The translations under genes were made by a program, and so were the position numbers. The notes under the pieces were generated by a model that was not told the DNA's origin, made no database searches, and saw only the letters and a list, made by a program, of their open reading frames with translations. Positions 37,535-49,340 of a stretch of DNA of 64,000 nt are shown one piece after another. This DNA comes from Mactra quadrangularis (taxonomy: Eukaryota > Mollusca > Bivalvia > Venerida > Mactridae): positions 22,904,464-22,968,463 of the forward strand of contig CM046296.1 of assembly GCA_025267735.1 (NCBI GenBank), written 5' to 3'. Positions within the stretch are counted from its first letter, which is position 1. Every line of letters starts with the position of its first letter.

Positions 37535-37871
37535 GGGACTTTAGTCAGTTATTTCCCTTTGTATACTCCGGATTACTCGGATTTTACCCTTACTCTTCAA
37601 TGTCAATTTGCCAAAAGTAATCTTAAATAACTTCTTTGGTAAATCAACTCATTTGTTTGAAATTCAAGGTAAGTATTTTTAGGGTAAAGTACTATCTAAA
37701 TTTCATCACTTCTGTTAATATCTTCATTAACAAGAAAGATATCAGATGGAATATTTTGTTATCCTTACATAGGAATTCAATGATAAGATCCAAGGATTCC
37801 AACTGCAAGGACATACTTACCAATTGGATGGCTTCAGATTTTATCAGGGAAAGATAACTGACTAAAGTACC
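37535..37871. mobile_element. Harbinger-like MITE, uninterrupted copy
   Basis: Ends GGGACTTTAGTCAGTTATTT and AACTGACTAAAGTACC with TAA on each side. 337 bp. It serves as an empty-site reference for the 9-bp duplication of the giant foldback element. Confidence 0.85.
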
Positions 37872-38559
37872 TAATTACAGTAGTTCTGTTCTCACAGTTG
37901 ATTAAATCAGGGGGGTTAATGTAAGCACCATGGACAGTTGAATAAAATGTATCCATATAATATGTATGGCCTTTTTAATTTATTCTAAATATTGTGAAAG
38001 CAATCAGTATTCATACCTACTATAATATTTTCAATATTTTCGTACTAATGAGTTACATTATGAGTTACACTTGTCTTTAAAATCGTATCAAATGAAGTGT
38101 GACATACCAACTGATCAACAAGACAATAAAATGTACATTCGCACATATAGCTGTGATTGGATTAAACGCTAACTTGATTAGCGAATAATTAGATTAACTG
38201 CTAATTGGATTAGCAATTGATTCATTTATTGCTTCATTTATGAATGATCATTATTCAATAGTATGAAAACCCTAACTTAGAATGTACGAAGAAATAGTTT
38301 TCAAAAAAGTATTTTTATAAGTAAAACATAATCGTAAACTACATTACTTAAACTTTCAAAAGGTGTATTTGGGATACAAATTGTAGAGACAAAAAAAAAT
38401 CTCAGGGGTTGAATACATGAAATTGTATAAGTATGTAATATAATTGCATATTACATATGTCTGTTGGTGTATTTCCGACATGTTCAATAAATTGCCATAT
38501 TGTTCTGGGTTTGTTCAAATGCATGCTTATCAGTAACCGGCCTTCCGATTTTGTTGAAA
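37872..38559. other. No gene seen
   Basis: AT-rich spacer. Contains alternating GATTAGCGAATAATTAGATT and GCTAATTGGATTAGCAATTG motifs near 38170. The minisatellite right arm resumes by 38560. Confidence 0.4.
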
Positions 38560-38613
38560 TTAACATTTCTGAAAATGGCCATTGTCAGAGCTTTTAAATG
38601 ATATATCATCTAC

Positions 38614-40683
38614 CAGGGTTCGCGCTGCCGATCGCCAAATTCGCCAAATGCGATAAAATTTAATTTCTGGCGCCAATTTTGAAAAATTGGCGAATTTCGT
38701 GGCGACAAAAAATCAGCCGGAATAAATTTTCTTTGATGTAAGTTTTGATATCGTAAGTGGCCAAGTTCATATTCGCGAGTGATAAGATATTTATTTAATT
38801 GATAACGACAGACGAAGCGTTTGTGATGTTCGCCTTTTGATGTAATTGACAAATCCGCTCAGCGGGAGGTGCTGTTAGTATACATGCTTCATAGGCCGAT
38901 AATTAGTGTCTCGCTGTATATGACATCGATGGCCCCTGATGTTAAATGCTCAGCCATGCGTCAAACAATAGGCGGAGCTTAAGTTTAGTGATATGCATTA
39001 TCAACCAATCGGCGTCCGCTAAAAAATCAATAGTGTAACACGTCGGCTCGATAACATTGCTTACGTAATCAAACGGGTGCAATTAACAAACTTGTGACAA
39101 ACTGTTTTCAGTGGTTTAAACTATTTAGAGAAGATAATTGTATTAAATTTGAGCGTGTTTTCAATAGGCGTAATTGGCAGGTTTTTAAGTCAATAAAAGG
39201 TGACGATAACAATAATCTCAGATTGAATAATCAAAATCTTTAAATCCCATAGAAAATTATCGTAAAAACTTTTTTTGTTTTCACTTTTGATAACAAATAT
39301 AGTTAATAATTATACTTTGTAACTTTATTTCGTAAAAATGAAATCCCTTCAATCATCATGTCATTATGTCACGTATTTTCGCGACCGACGCTATCGCCAA
39401 TTCGGGTGATTCATTGTTAAATCTACGTTTGTAATTTAATAATACTATTATTTTGAGTAATAGTTCTTCATAATTTAGCAAAAGTAAAAAAGAAATCCCC
39501 TCTATTTTTCTATCTTAAGAATAAACACAGGTTGGTTTCGACAAATTGAACAAGTAAATCTGTGAGCTAATGCTCACTAGTGATACCCCCGCCAAAATCT
39601 AAAAATATGCGACAAACAGGAAGTAGATGAGCAAGGAGCATGAAATCGCTTTACACCACATGGGACTATGGGATGAAGCAATATGCAAAGTATTAGGCTG
39701 CTGCATGTTATAGTTGCTGAGAAAACTGCGACGGAAATTTTGTAACGGACGCACGGACGGACAAGGGTAAAACAGTATACCCCCCTCTTCTTCGAAGGGG
39801 GGGTATAATTATTGAAAATAATAATAAGTTTTAGTCACATAATCAACTAAAGTCGTGTAACAGACTCTAAAAATCAATATTAAGTATGCATTGCTACATG
39901 AAAAGTAATATTTAAGAAAAAAGAATGATAGCCAACCAATATGATAAAACATATTTTAACAAAGAAAGGTCAAAATTGAGGACATTGATATTTTCCAAGA
40001 AGATATACCTGCAATCATTTAGACTCGACCAGAAAGGAGACATTTTCTATTGAAATGATAAAAAGATTACTTTAGGTTACAGTTTGATACAAAATCACAA
40101 TGTTCTGAGGAATTTATGTAAAGTAATTTAACTGAGTAACCAAACATTACGAGTGTATTAATTAATTTTTAATGTAAATTAAATGAATTAATTAGTTTAC
40201 ATTCAAAATCTAATTTGAGTTTTGTTTTGTTGGAATTCTGAGTTATTCAACTTTAACTGTCAGTCATGATAAGATGATAGTGATTTATGACACAATTAAT
40301 GGGTTTAATCAGAAGTGAAACATAAGAAATTCTACATTTGTGTGTGTAATAATTGGTGCTTCTGACATTCTATACGAATTTATTCTATCATTTCGGCATA
40401 TGCATTTACGTGACATTGACTGTTCTTGCTTTATTTATGTAAAAATGAAAAATCTGCAAATTAAAAAAATACAATAATTAAGATACAAACAAGAGTTCAG
40501 GAGAACTAGACTACAATGAAGCTGTGCTTGCTGTCCTAATACAACAATAATTTGCGTTGATGCACTATAAACTTGTTAAACCGTAACAAATTTTGTTGGC
40601 TTCAATGGCCCCAAAGTGGCGACAACTTTTTTCATTTGGCGAAAATGTTGGCGACAACTCCTTATGACCCAGCGCCAACCCTG
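38614..40683. mobile_element. CAGGGTT-ended element inserted in the right arm, 6-bp duplication
   Basis: Ends CAGGGTTCGCGCTGCCGATC and CAGCGCCAACCCTG; ATCTAC flanks both sides (38608-38613, 40684-40689). The interrupted arm unit can be read across the junction by comparison with 41816-41890. Ends look hAT-like, but the duplication is 6 bp, not 8. Contains a Helitron-like copy at 39548. Subterminal repeats of GGCGA/TCGCC. No transposase. Confidence 0.75.
39548..39806 (+). mobile_element. Short Helitron-like element, copy 2
   Basis: Same as 36352-36606, same orientation, with an added GGACGCACGGAC. Sits inside the 38614-40683 element, so it is younger than that insertion. Confidence 0.75.
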
Positions 40684-40845
40684 ATCTACAAATATGCATT
40701 CTCAAATAATCAATTTAACGGTGGGTCAATTTGCTCCAAAAATATATTAAGAGTAAAATTTCAATGGGATATCTTACTTACAATATCTATAGTTGAAAGT
40801 TCACGTGCGCTGGACAGAGTTGTGTTCAAATGCATGCATATATAT

Positions 40846-41326
40846 TAGGGGTGTAACAGTTAACCGATATACCGGTTAATATTGCAATGCGAGTTCTAAC
40901 GGTTTTAAACCGGTTCGTTTTTCCTTGAACCGGTTTTTGTAGTTAAGTGTAATACTGCTTGTTTTTATCAGAATCTGATAGTTAAATGTTTGAACAAATG
41001 TTCAAATGAATTGAATACTTGAAATACTCTTACTGTGCCTTTAAAGGTTAAACATTTAGTCAATTGAAAAAAATTATCTTAAAGAGTCTGTTACAAACCA
41101 GGAATTTTTCTAACATACAGACCATTTTACATTTGTAATTCAAACATTTGGATAAGAGATCATTTGAAAATACCCATATGTGGGCTATGCTGATCCAATT
41201 AGGACGAGGTACATGCATTAATTAACGCTTTGCATGTCTAAGGGAAAAACCGGTATGTATTGCAATATATTGCAATACAGGTTCTGCATATTGCAATACG
41301 GTTTTTACCGTATTGTTACACCCCTA
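40846..41326. mobile_element. hAT-like MITE with exact 8-bp duplication
   Basis: Ends TAGGGGTGTAACAGTTAACC and TTGTTACACCCCTA, flanked by ATATATAT on both sides. It interrupts a minisatellite unit of the foldback arm (compare 41700-41800). Contains repeated TATTGCAATA and ACCGGTT palindromes. Same family as 58783-59246. Confidence 0.88.
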
Positions 41327-42331
41327 ATATATATTACTACACATCCGATTTCATTCATCTTAATATTTTTGAAAATAGCATTATCATAGCTTTCAACTGA
41401 TATATTACTTATGAATATCCATTCATGAACAATAAAATTAAAGGTGGGTCCATTTCCAATAAAAAATATACAAAAAATAATAAATGCGCAAAAAATCAAA
41501 GAAAACATTTAACTTTGAACGTTTACAGTATTCGTTTTAATGAGCTGATTTTAATAAGTAAAAACATTTGCGAAAACTGCATGATATTGGCTTTAAAATG
41601 ATGTCCAGTTTATAAAAATATAATTAGAAATAAAAAAGTTAAGGAGTGGGTCCATGCAATCTGTGATTTTTGAGGGGTAAAATATCGATGGGCTATAATA
41701 CATACGATATGTATAGTTGATAGTTCATGCGTGCGGGACAGAGTTGTGTTCAAATGCACGTTAATAAATCAATACTAATCCGATTTTGTTCATTTTAATC
41801 TTTTTGAAAATGGCATTGTCATAGCTTTCAAATGATATATTATTTTTAAATATTTATTCATAACTAAAAAAGATAAAGGTGGGTCCATTTGCTCTAACAA
41901 AAAAATATACACGAAAAAATTATCACCAAATTCAACTAAGTTCGAACGTTTGTAGAAATTGTTTCAGAAATCCGATTTTAAAAAATAAAACATACACGAA
42001 AACTACATAACATTGACTTTAAAATGATGTAAAGTTTTTATAAATATGTTGAAAATTAAAAAAGATAAAGGGTGGGTCTATGAAATCTTTGCGATTTTTT
42101 GGGGGGTAAATTATCGATGAAAATGAGTCATATTCAACCTGATTTAATATACATATTTGCCGTCAGATTCTTATTTTGTTTACATTTTTGGAAATAGTAT
42201 TGTCTTAGCTTTCCAACAGTATCTTCATATAAAAAATATATCCATTATTAAGAAAGTTAAGGGGTGGGTCCATGTAATCGTTCCATTTTCTATAAAAAAA
42301 ACATAGGTGGGTCCGTGGAATACACCTGTCC
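41327..42331 (-). repeat. Minisatellite in right foldback arm
   Basis: Inverted units with GGTGGGTCCAT at 41443, 41646, 41880, 42072 and 42263, then the terminal unit GGTGGGTCCGTGGAATACACC. Spacing about 190-235 bp. Confidence 0.8.
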
Positions 42332-42473
42332 ATTAATAAGAAAGATATTAGATGAAATACTTTGATATCCTTTACCTTACATAAGAATTCAATGATAAAA
42401 TCTGAGAATTCCAACAGTAAGGACCTACTATTGCTTCAGATTTTATCAAGGAAAGATAACTGACTAAAGTCCC

Positions 42474-42543
42474 TAATTATCAAAGGGGGAGTAATTTTAA
42501 AACAACACTGACATTTCTAGTCAGTACAGGATATATTAATTAA
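42474..42543 (+). repeat. Right member of the 69-bp direct repeat
   Basis: TAATTATCAAAGGGGGAG…GGATATATTAATTA; partner of 29545-29613. It ends 16 bp before the PDIA3-like active-site exon. Confidence 0.75.
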
Positions 42544-42558
42544 CTGTCCAGCACATAC

Positions 42559-42680
42559 CTTTTCAGCTAATTCAATATCTTTTGGCTCTTATTGTTTACA
42601 ATGACCACACCATGGAGCATAGAATTCTATTAAAACATCTTTATCATCAGATACTAATTAAAGTTTTTAGCTACAGCAAC
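42559..42680 (-). pseudogene. PDIA3: PDIA3-like exon, a' thioredoxin active site (APWCGHCKQ)
   Basis: Acceptor TTTCCAG, donor GTATGTGC. Starts VAVAKNFN, then a frameshift, then VSDDKDVLIEFYAPWCGHCK with the CGHC redox motif intact. A TAA immediately after CKQ stands where L (TTA) is expected. The remainder reads EPKDIELAEK, matching LEPKYxELxEK. The frameshift and the nonsense change would each remove the catalytic a' domain. Confidence 0.88.
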
Positions 42681-45600
42681 CTGGAAAATAGTTGACAAAT
42701 ATATATATAGACACAACAAAACAAAAACAAAACTAATATTTGACAGATAAAAAATCATAACTTTCAAACATGTTCACTGGCAACAGGGTGACGTTTCATT
42801 AACATTTTCGTAAATATTCAACGTAAGTAACAATAATACTAGGATACGTCAGAAGCTAAGAATTTCTTAAAGTGTTTCATCAACGTCTTCTTAACTCTTT
42901 TCTTTAACTTTTCTTAACTTTTTGCGTAAACTGTAGAAATCGTAAAACAAAATGGCCGCTCTTTCTCTCGATATAATTCACTTTTTATCAAATATGATGT
43001 CTGATCTTGCTATGGGCCTCAAAAATCTGAATGATTTAGTATGATTTTCAAAGGGGAAGTAACCGATACTACTTTTCGGTAGATTACATCACCTAAGAAT
43101 GACGAAATCTCGACATGATTTATTGCATCCTCTTGAATACAAACTCTTGAATACAAACTAAAAGAGTCTTGTTGACAATGTAAGTTTACTGCAGTATTTA
43201 TCTGTAATGCTAGACTTATTGAACCAATCCATGTACAAGGATAATGTCATTTTGTGAAGTATTTATTGAAGATTTTTACCGTAAATGCAAATTTTCAAAG
43301 TAAATAAATTACAACTGAATCATCGTCATAATGCATCATCTGTTGACATGTTGTGTTGACATTTTATATTCATAACTTTGTTCCTTTTTTCAGCCTGAAC
43401 GCAGCTTAATCGTTAAATAAAATGTACGTCATGATTTAAAAGGTACAACGATGTCCTAGCATAAAAGTCGAAGCAAAGGGCGAAAGGATTACTGTGAATG
43501 ATTTTCCCTAAATCCGAGTCAGGACATTCGTACCCTTACCGATTCGTAATCGGCCATGAATCAGAAAATAACCTTGAGTCAAGACCGTGCAATGTAAAAT
43601 TGTTCTATATAATTTACTGAAAGTATGCTGGTTGGAACTAATTATTATATGTATTATTCTATTTACTTTTTTAAAAAAATGTCTTATGTTGCAATATTTC
43701 AGACTGTGATGGAGGATATTGAAATTCAACTTCAAGAATATCATGTATTTGTATGTTAGAAAAACTTGATGAAACTCCATTGAATCATGATTATATCAAC
43801 ATATGTTGCTATTGTTTCTTGGTGGTACCTTGAGATAATTATTGTTTATTCCTGGCAAGCTGTTTTATATGAAATAAATTTGTGGCACAAACATGTACAT
43901 GTATGCTGTTTTATAAACCAATGCATATATTATGCGCTAAATATTCAATGAATTTTATGTCTTACTTTTAATATACAAAAGTTGTTATTTTCGTATGAAT
44001 AATATATATTTTAAGTAAGGAATTCATTATTATTTAAATGTATTGTTTTAAGTATTATCATATATATTTTGCACATAATTTTACACTAGTTTTTACAGTA
44101 TTCATAATCAATTTAATCAGTGATAACAAAGGAACTGACCACATGTTTATTTTTCTCCTTATCTTGATTTTCATCACATATTTTATGTCGCTGTTTTATA
44201 CAAGATGCATTGTTAATCTTTATTATAAATATTGTCTCCTTCTTATGTTTTCGCATTTTAGCCATGTGGCAGTTGATAATCTTTCCTGTGACAAGTGTCA
44301 CATTTGCATTGAATACATATCTTTAATATATTTCCTAGTCTGGTCACAGTTAAAGGTGTCGACTAAAGAAATCAAGACGCTAGATTACATAATATTTGTA
44401 GTTTTGAATAAATATACTAATTAATGCCAACATCTGTTAATTTCCTACTATGATTAGGGACTGCTTATATATAGCAACCTATTTTCTAAGTATAACGTTC
44501 ATATACATACAATATAAACATATAATTAAGAAGAAGAACTAGTATGATACTTTGTGAAATCTACACTTCGTGATATTTACTTTTTTAACTACTTATTATC
44601 AATATTTTGTGGACTTTGTGATTACATTTATTTAATATTAACCCTGTGTCAACTTAGTGGAATCTGGTAATTGGAAATTTGTGGACTAAATGAATTGTTA
44701 TTGACTTAGAACTCTTTGTGATTGTTTCTAATATTTAACATTTGTTTAATTAGAGAGTGACTCTCGTCACATTGACTACTTGAGTCTTGACAATACGTCC
44801 TAAGATTATTTCTTTTCAGGCGTATTACATACAAAAAGCCCTAAGTAATCTACTTTTTTCCATAATTCTATTCTTAAAGATGTTAGTATCTTTTTTCTCA
44901 AGCATTAAAACTACTCTTGTTGTATTTTCAGGTGATGCAAAGATGTAGCAAGTTTCAACAATATATGTGGCTGCTGCAAGCATATAGTACAAGAAACATT
45001 TTACCATTTGAACTATTATATTTGTTGTAATGTACATGTAGTTTTTATGCTGCAGATTTTATTTGCAATAAAAAATAAATCATTCATAACATTGTTATTT
45101 TTACTCTCTATTATAATTTTAAGGTTTTATTTCTATGTGAACTCCACCCACAAGACAATAAAGTATGCAAAACTACTCATATGAATGAGGTTTCAACTGG
45201 AAAAATGCATTGGGAAGGAATTTCTTATGTTCAACATCATGTAGAAGAGATATTAGATATAGCTTAAACAAGGGTAACATTTTATATTAAAGTGTAATCC
45301 AAGGAGTATTAAAACCTACAAAGTGGTAGATTCAGATTGTTTCATGTAGTACTCAGACACTGTTTAATGTAGTACCCAGACACTTTTTCATGAAGTACCA
45401 AGACACTAATATTATCATTAAAGCAGAAATCCAACAATAGATGATTGAATGCAAGAAACAGAGTTCAGTAAGATTTTTCAATACAAGCTTGAGTATTTTG
45501 ATAACCTGGTGGTAAAAATTATGTCAGGTTTATTGCTACCTTAAAAGAAAAAGTGTATATTGATAATTAATACATTAAGGAAAGAAGTTTTTGTAATGCA

Positions 45601-45953
45601 ACTTATGTTTCCTTAGAATTCAAGATTTTCCTATATAGTTATGTGGAAAATAAACCTTATATTCAGTTTTTGTAGTGCACCATTACTATACAATCAACTG
45701 TATTGAAACAAGCACAGCACAAATTCCCAGTCAGTGAGCACTCATGTACTAATTTATCATTGAAACACAAAAGTCGAAGTACTATATATTTCTGTATGAT
45801 GAAGTTTTTATCAGTCATGTATAACAGTTCACACGTTGCTCGCTTCCTAAGAAATATTCAATGCTTGGTTGAAAATTTTGTAACGCCATGATTCCTTTAA
45901 ATACATGTTATCCACTAGATATAAAAAAATGTTGTTTTGTTCAGTCTCCGTCT

Positions 45954-46112
45954 CCTGATATCACAGTATTTTTAAAAGCGATGAAACTTAATATTTTAAT
46001 AAACATTTGTTCACAGTAAAGGCTGTACAGCTTTCTAAAGGGTGCTAATTTATACTGTTAAACATTTTAATCACACGCCTGTCACATTTTAAATATTGAA
46101 TTTTAAATATAT
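45954..46112 (+). repeat. About 160-bp direct repeat, copy 1
   Basis: GATATCACAGTATTTTTAAA to ATTTTAAATATATA, about 95% identical to 46987-47150. Between the copies lie inverted sequences AATAAGCGGGTGCA (46137) and TGCACCCGCTTATT (46961). Confidence 0.8.
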
Positions 46113-46986
46113 AAAAATGCTTTATCATTCATTTTTAATAAGCGGGTGCATTTTGGAGGTATGAAAGACAGGAAAATCAGTGTTCTAGAATTCTTTATTT
46201 AGCATTTTAATCGAAGAATATAACCTGTAAACTACAACTTTCTGAAATATTTTGATCATGACATCAGTAATTGTTGTCATATGCTTATTTGAAGTACGAC
46301 TGTCAGGGGTACAAATTTTGCCATAAAATGTTCGTCCTGCTAACTTTAAATGGTCGCTTACCATAAATAGTTGGTAAATTACACATTTAAGAATTTTCCC
46401 TAATATAAACAAAGTGTCAATCTTCAGAAAATTAAGAAAGATATTCGTTAAATAAATCATAATTTTATGTCTGGATATTCCACGTTTATAATTCCATTTA
46501 AATATTACACTGGAACCTTAAAAGGATAGTGTGTGATTGAAGAATTACTCTTATATGGGATTTTTCACAAGATTTTTTTCAAAAATGCTACCAAAATGTC
46601 GCCGAAATGTTCGTTACCAAAAGTATGTAATTTGTTTTCTCAATCTTTCTATACATAGGTTCAAATTGCTTTTGCTCTGTTTAAGCCATCAACGATTTAT
46701 ATTTCTGAATTCCTTGATTATATTCTGAATTTCTGATTGCTTTGTTTAATTTCTACGCATGTTTAAAGACACAGCGTATTGATCGGCGACAGTAACAAAC
46801 ATGTCAAAAATCAACTATTAATTAAAATTTTTGCAAATTTGATGAGATAATACTTTTTATAAACCATGCAGTTGAAGGTCTACTGCTATAGCATATTTTA
46901 GGTTGACTATCCAAACTTTATATCGTAAGGGACAGAGAGAATCGACCGGCCACACCACTTGCACCCGCTTATTGAAAATGAATGTA

Positions 46987-47150
46987 TATGATATCACAGT
47001 ATTTTTAAATGCGATGAAACTTAATATTTTAATAAACATTCGTTCACAGTAAAGGCCATACAGCTTTCTAAAGGGTGCTAATTTATACTGTTAAACATTT
47101 TAATCACACGCCTGTCACATTTTAAATATTGAATTAAATTTTAAATATAT
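46987..47150 (+). repeat. About 160-bp direct repeat, copy 2
   Basis: Second copy, about 1,033 bp downstream. The pair plus inner inverted ends looks like a small element flanked by a segmental or terminal duplication. Confidence 0.8.
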
Positions 47151-47996
47151 ACCTGAAAATCTCACTTTATATGACGTCATACCAGGTTGTATTTGTCACA
47201 AGAAGGTCATTTAATCAAGTCGATACTTGAGTGATCGGCAGACGGGAAACAACAGATAGATCAATGTGGGATTAATTCATTTTTTAACGGAAACTTGGAA
47301 AAGTCATTGTGTTACATGTAAGGACTAATGCCTTCGCCAAATGTGTACAAAAGGTCAATATCCGCGTCTTCTACGTCTTCTAAATGTGTTCTAGGACAAA
47401 AAATGCTAAATAAACCTCAAACCTTAAACTTTTATTCAATAAGAATAGCGGAACAATCATTTCTAATTAATCGAGACGAGTTAAGAATGGTTACAGGCTG
47501 TCTTAAGTTACGCCAGTATTTACGAAAATCTCAAGATAAGAAAACTTTGATGAAACACATTATTGACGTAAGTTACAGATAAGTTGGAGTTACGCCACTT
47601 CTTAAGTTAAGAAAACGTTGATGAAATGGCACCCTGGTCTTTATGAAAAGGTAAGTAAGCACTTTTTTGTTTGTAGTTAACATCAAATAACGAATGAATA
47701 AACATAAGGCATTACAAGCAAAAGTGGCGTTAATAGACTTTATTCAGAATTCAAACTGATTAGACTAGTATTTACTGATAACATACAGTTTGGCTACCTG
47801 ATAATTTTTCAAATTAATATTCAACATATTAAATTCAAAATAGTGTTACATCACAGACTATTGCTCATGAAAATTTTAAACAAAGACTGTTGGGGGGTAA
47901 TGTCAAAACTACCATAAAATGTATCACAAGTTCTAAAATAATTTCCATGATATAAAAAACAAAACAAAATAAATCTACTACAACATGTATACATAC

Positions 47997-48270
47997 CTTA
48001 ACAGGTTGATTCTGTTCTCGTACAGGTTCAGATTTAAGATATGGCTCTAAATTACCAGCTAATAAATCATTAGCAAATTTCTCTAAACTTTCCATACTGA
48101 ATTCATCAGTCATAACAAACTTCTGATCCTTGGCATCTCTACCAGCAACTACTGGTTTATCTCCAGATACACTATCCATACCATATTCAGCTAATTCATT
48201 ACCTAAATCTGTTTTCTACTGATAGCAAAGTTGATTTTGGATCCGCCATCTCTTGGCTACTTTCATAAGT
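47997..48270 (-). pseudogene. PDIA3: PDIA3-like exon, end of b' and linker (DSVSGDKPVVAGRD)
   Basis: Largest exon, 274 bp; acceptor ATTACAG, donor GTATGT. Starts LMKVAK (completing NRLMKVAK with the previous exon). It then passes through a shifted segment encoding KINFAIS between two compensating indels, with an in-frame TAG near 48218. It recovers as TDLGNELAEYGMDSVSGD, then KPVVAGRDAKDQKFVMTDEF, and ends LEPYLKSEPVREQNQPVK. ERp57 has GEKFVMQEEF and LKRYLKSEPIPE at the same place, which is what identified the gene. Confidence 0.9.
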
Positions 48271-48360
48271 CTGTAATGAGAAGAGATGACAATAAATATA
48301 GTTTACGAAAATATCTAAGCTTGATTGTGAAACAAGTTATTTTAATCATTAATCATTATG

Positions 48361-48484
48361 CAGACTGCTTCCTGGCCCTAAGTACTGAGTTGTAAGGATG
48401 AAGTTTTTTTGCTCATAGAAACAATGGGGTAGGTTTTTGATGTGATTTGAACCAAAGAGGAACTGGCTTTCCAATTAGGCCATA
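48361..48484 (-). mobile_element. Decayed tRNA-Ser/Leu-type SINE, copy 1
   Basis: Minus strand TGGCCTAATTGGAAAGCCAG…GGTTCAAATCACATC, then AAAAACCTACCCCATTGTTT CTATGAGC, shared with 52105-52245. Confidence 0.45.
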
Positions 48485-48936
48485 CCATAACGGAATTTTG
48501 TTTAGCGTCCGCATGCGCTTAGATTTTAGAGTCCTTAATCAAAATAAAAAAAACAAAATTTTCTTAAATAATTCTGATGTTCCGGGATTTGATACGGCAA
48601 TTTAATTCAGGGAAAATTGTGTTCGGCAACAACATTATTCATCGTAGCAAATTGATCATAACTGCGTAAAAATACAATATATTCTAGTCATTTTATATTA
48701 AATTCAGACCATTTATTTATATTATGAGGTTATTCCATTGAAAGAAAAATATATAACGCATTGTTTTTGTAGTAAAAATATTTGTGTTTTTGTTTTCGGT
48801 TTGTGTGGTTTTTGTGAATAGGTACCAAGGTTTGTCAAATTTGAGTTGACGCTTAACAGAATTCCAATATGGCATGGCCTTATTACCAGGCCAACGCCAT
48901 ACTACTCGACTGTAAACATTATAAATTGGTATAAGG

Positions 48937-49340
48937 CAGGGCTTGAAGTTATCAAAATAATGGACTTGCAAATTTTTGCAAGTTGATTTAATTTCAACTC
49001 GCAAAAACAGTCACTTGCACCTTTGCTAAAAATTTTACTAACATACATACTTACTATTCATAAATGCAATATAATAACAACACAGTACTATATTTAACTA
49101 TAGATAGAACAATGGTGTTATTGTGGGACTCGAAAAAATATTGATTATGTTTTTACTGTGAATCTTTAATTACCACTATGTTGATAGTATTCAATGCTGA
49201 TTTGAGCCTCATTCGTTTAGACAGTAATATTTTTGTGTCCATTTCAACTCACAAAAATTTGCGAGTTAAAATAAAAGTGACTCGCAATTTTCAAAATACA
49301 CTCACATTTTGCAAGTATGTGAGTTAAAATTCGAGCCCTG
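48937..49340. mobile_element. hAT-like MITE, TATAAGG duplication
   Basis: Ends CAGGGCTTGAAG and TTCGAGCCCTG; flanks TATAAGG at 48930-48936 and 49341-49347. Subterminal repeats of ACTCRCAAAA and TTTGCAAGT. 404 bp, non-coding. Confidence 0.8.

Larger units (their letters stand above)
30247..42331. mobile_element. Giant foldback element with minisatellite arms
   Basis: Starts GGACAGGTGTATTCC and ends GGAATACACCTGTCC, with the terminal 29 bp matching almost perfectly; 9-bp flank ATTAATAAG at 30238-30246 and 42332-42340. The unoccupied site (CATTAACAAGAAAGATAT) is seen at 37727 and 50366. Left arm 30247-32010 and right-arm pieces 34590-35105 and about 38560-42331 (interrupted) are inverted copies built of tandem units. 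Nested later: 36352, 37535, 38614, 40846. No transposase recognised. A 9-bp duplication suggests Mutator-like mobilisation. Confidence 0.8.
29614..42473. mobile_element. Harbinger-like MITE split by a 12.1-kb foldback element
   Basis: Left part 29614-30246, right part 42341-42473. Joined they match the uninterrupted copies 37535-37871 and 50146-50512 (ends GGGACTTTAGTCAGTTAT, TAA flank on the right). The left part carries a Mutator-like MITE (29652-30060), so it was hit twice. Confidence 0.8.
42784..47636. mobile_element. Possible 4.85-kb element with CAGGGTG ends
   Basis: CAGGGTGACGTTTCATTAAC at 42784 and GATGAAATGGCACCCTG ending near 47633 are inverted. Subterminal blocks TTTCATCAACGT / ACTTACGT recur on both sides. 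No target duplication found. The interior has no recognised transposase. A frame at 47328-47582 includes FLINRDELRMVTGCLKLRQY, faintly like the end of a LINE RNase H domain. Confidence 0.5.

Noticed and set aside
44038..44424. 128-codon open frame, plus strand
   Set aside because: Phe/Ile/Tyr-rich composition typical of AT-rich chance frames; no motif, no splice context, and antisense frames overlap it.
45954..47150. LTR retrotransposon with short LTRs
   Set aside because: No TG…CA ends, primer-binding site, polypurine tract or gag-pol remnant.
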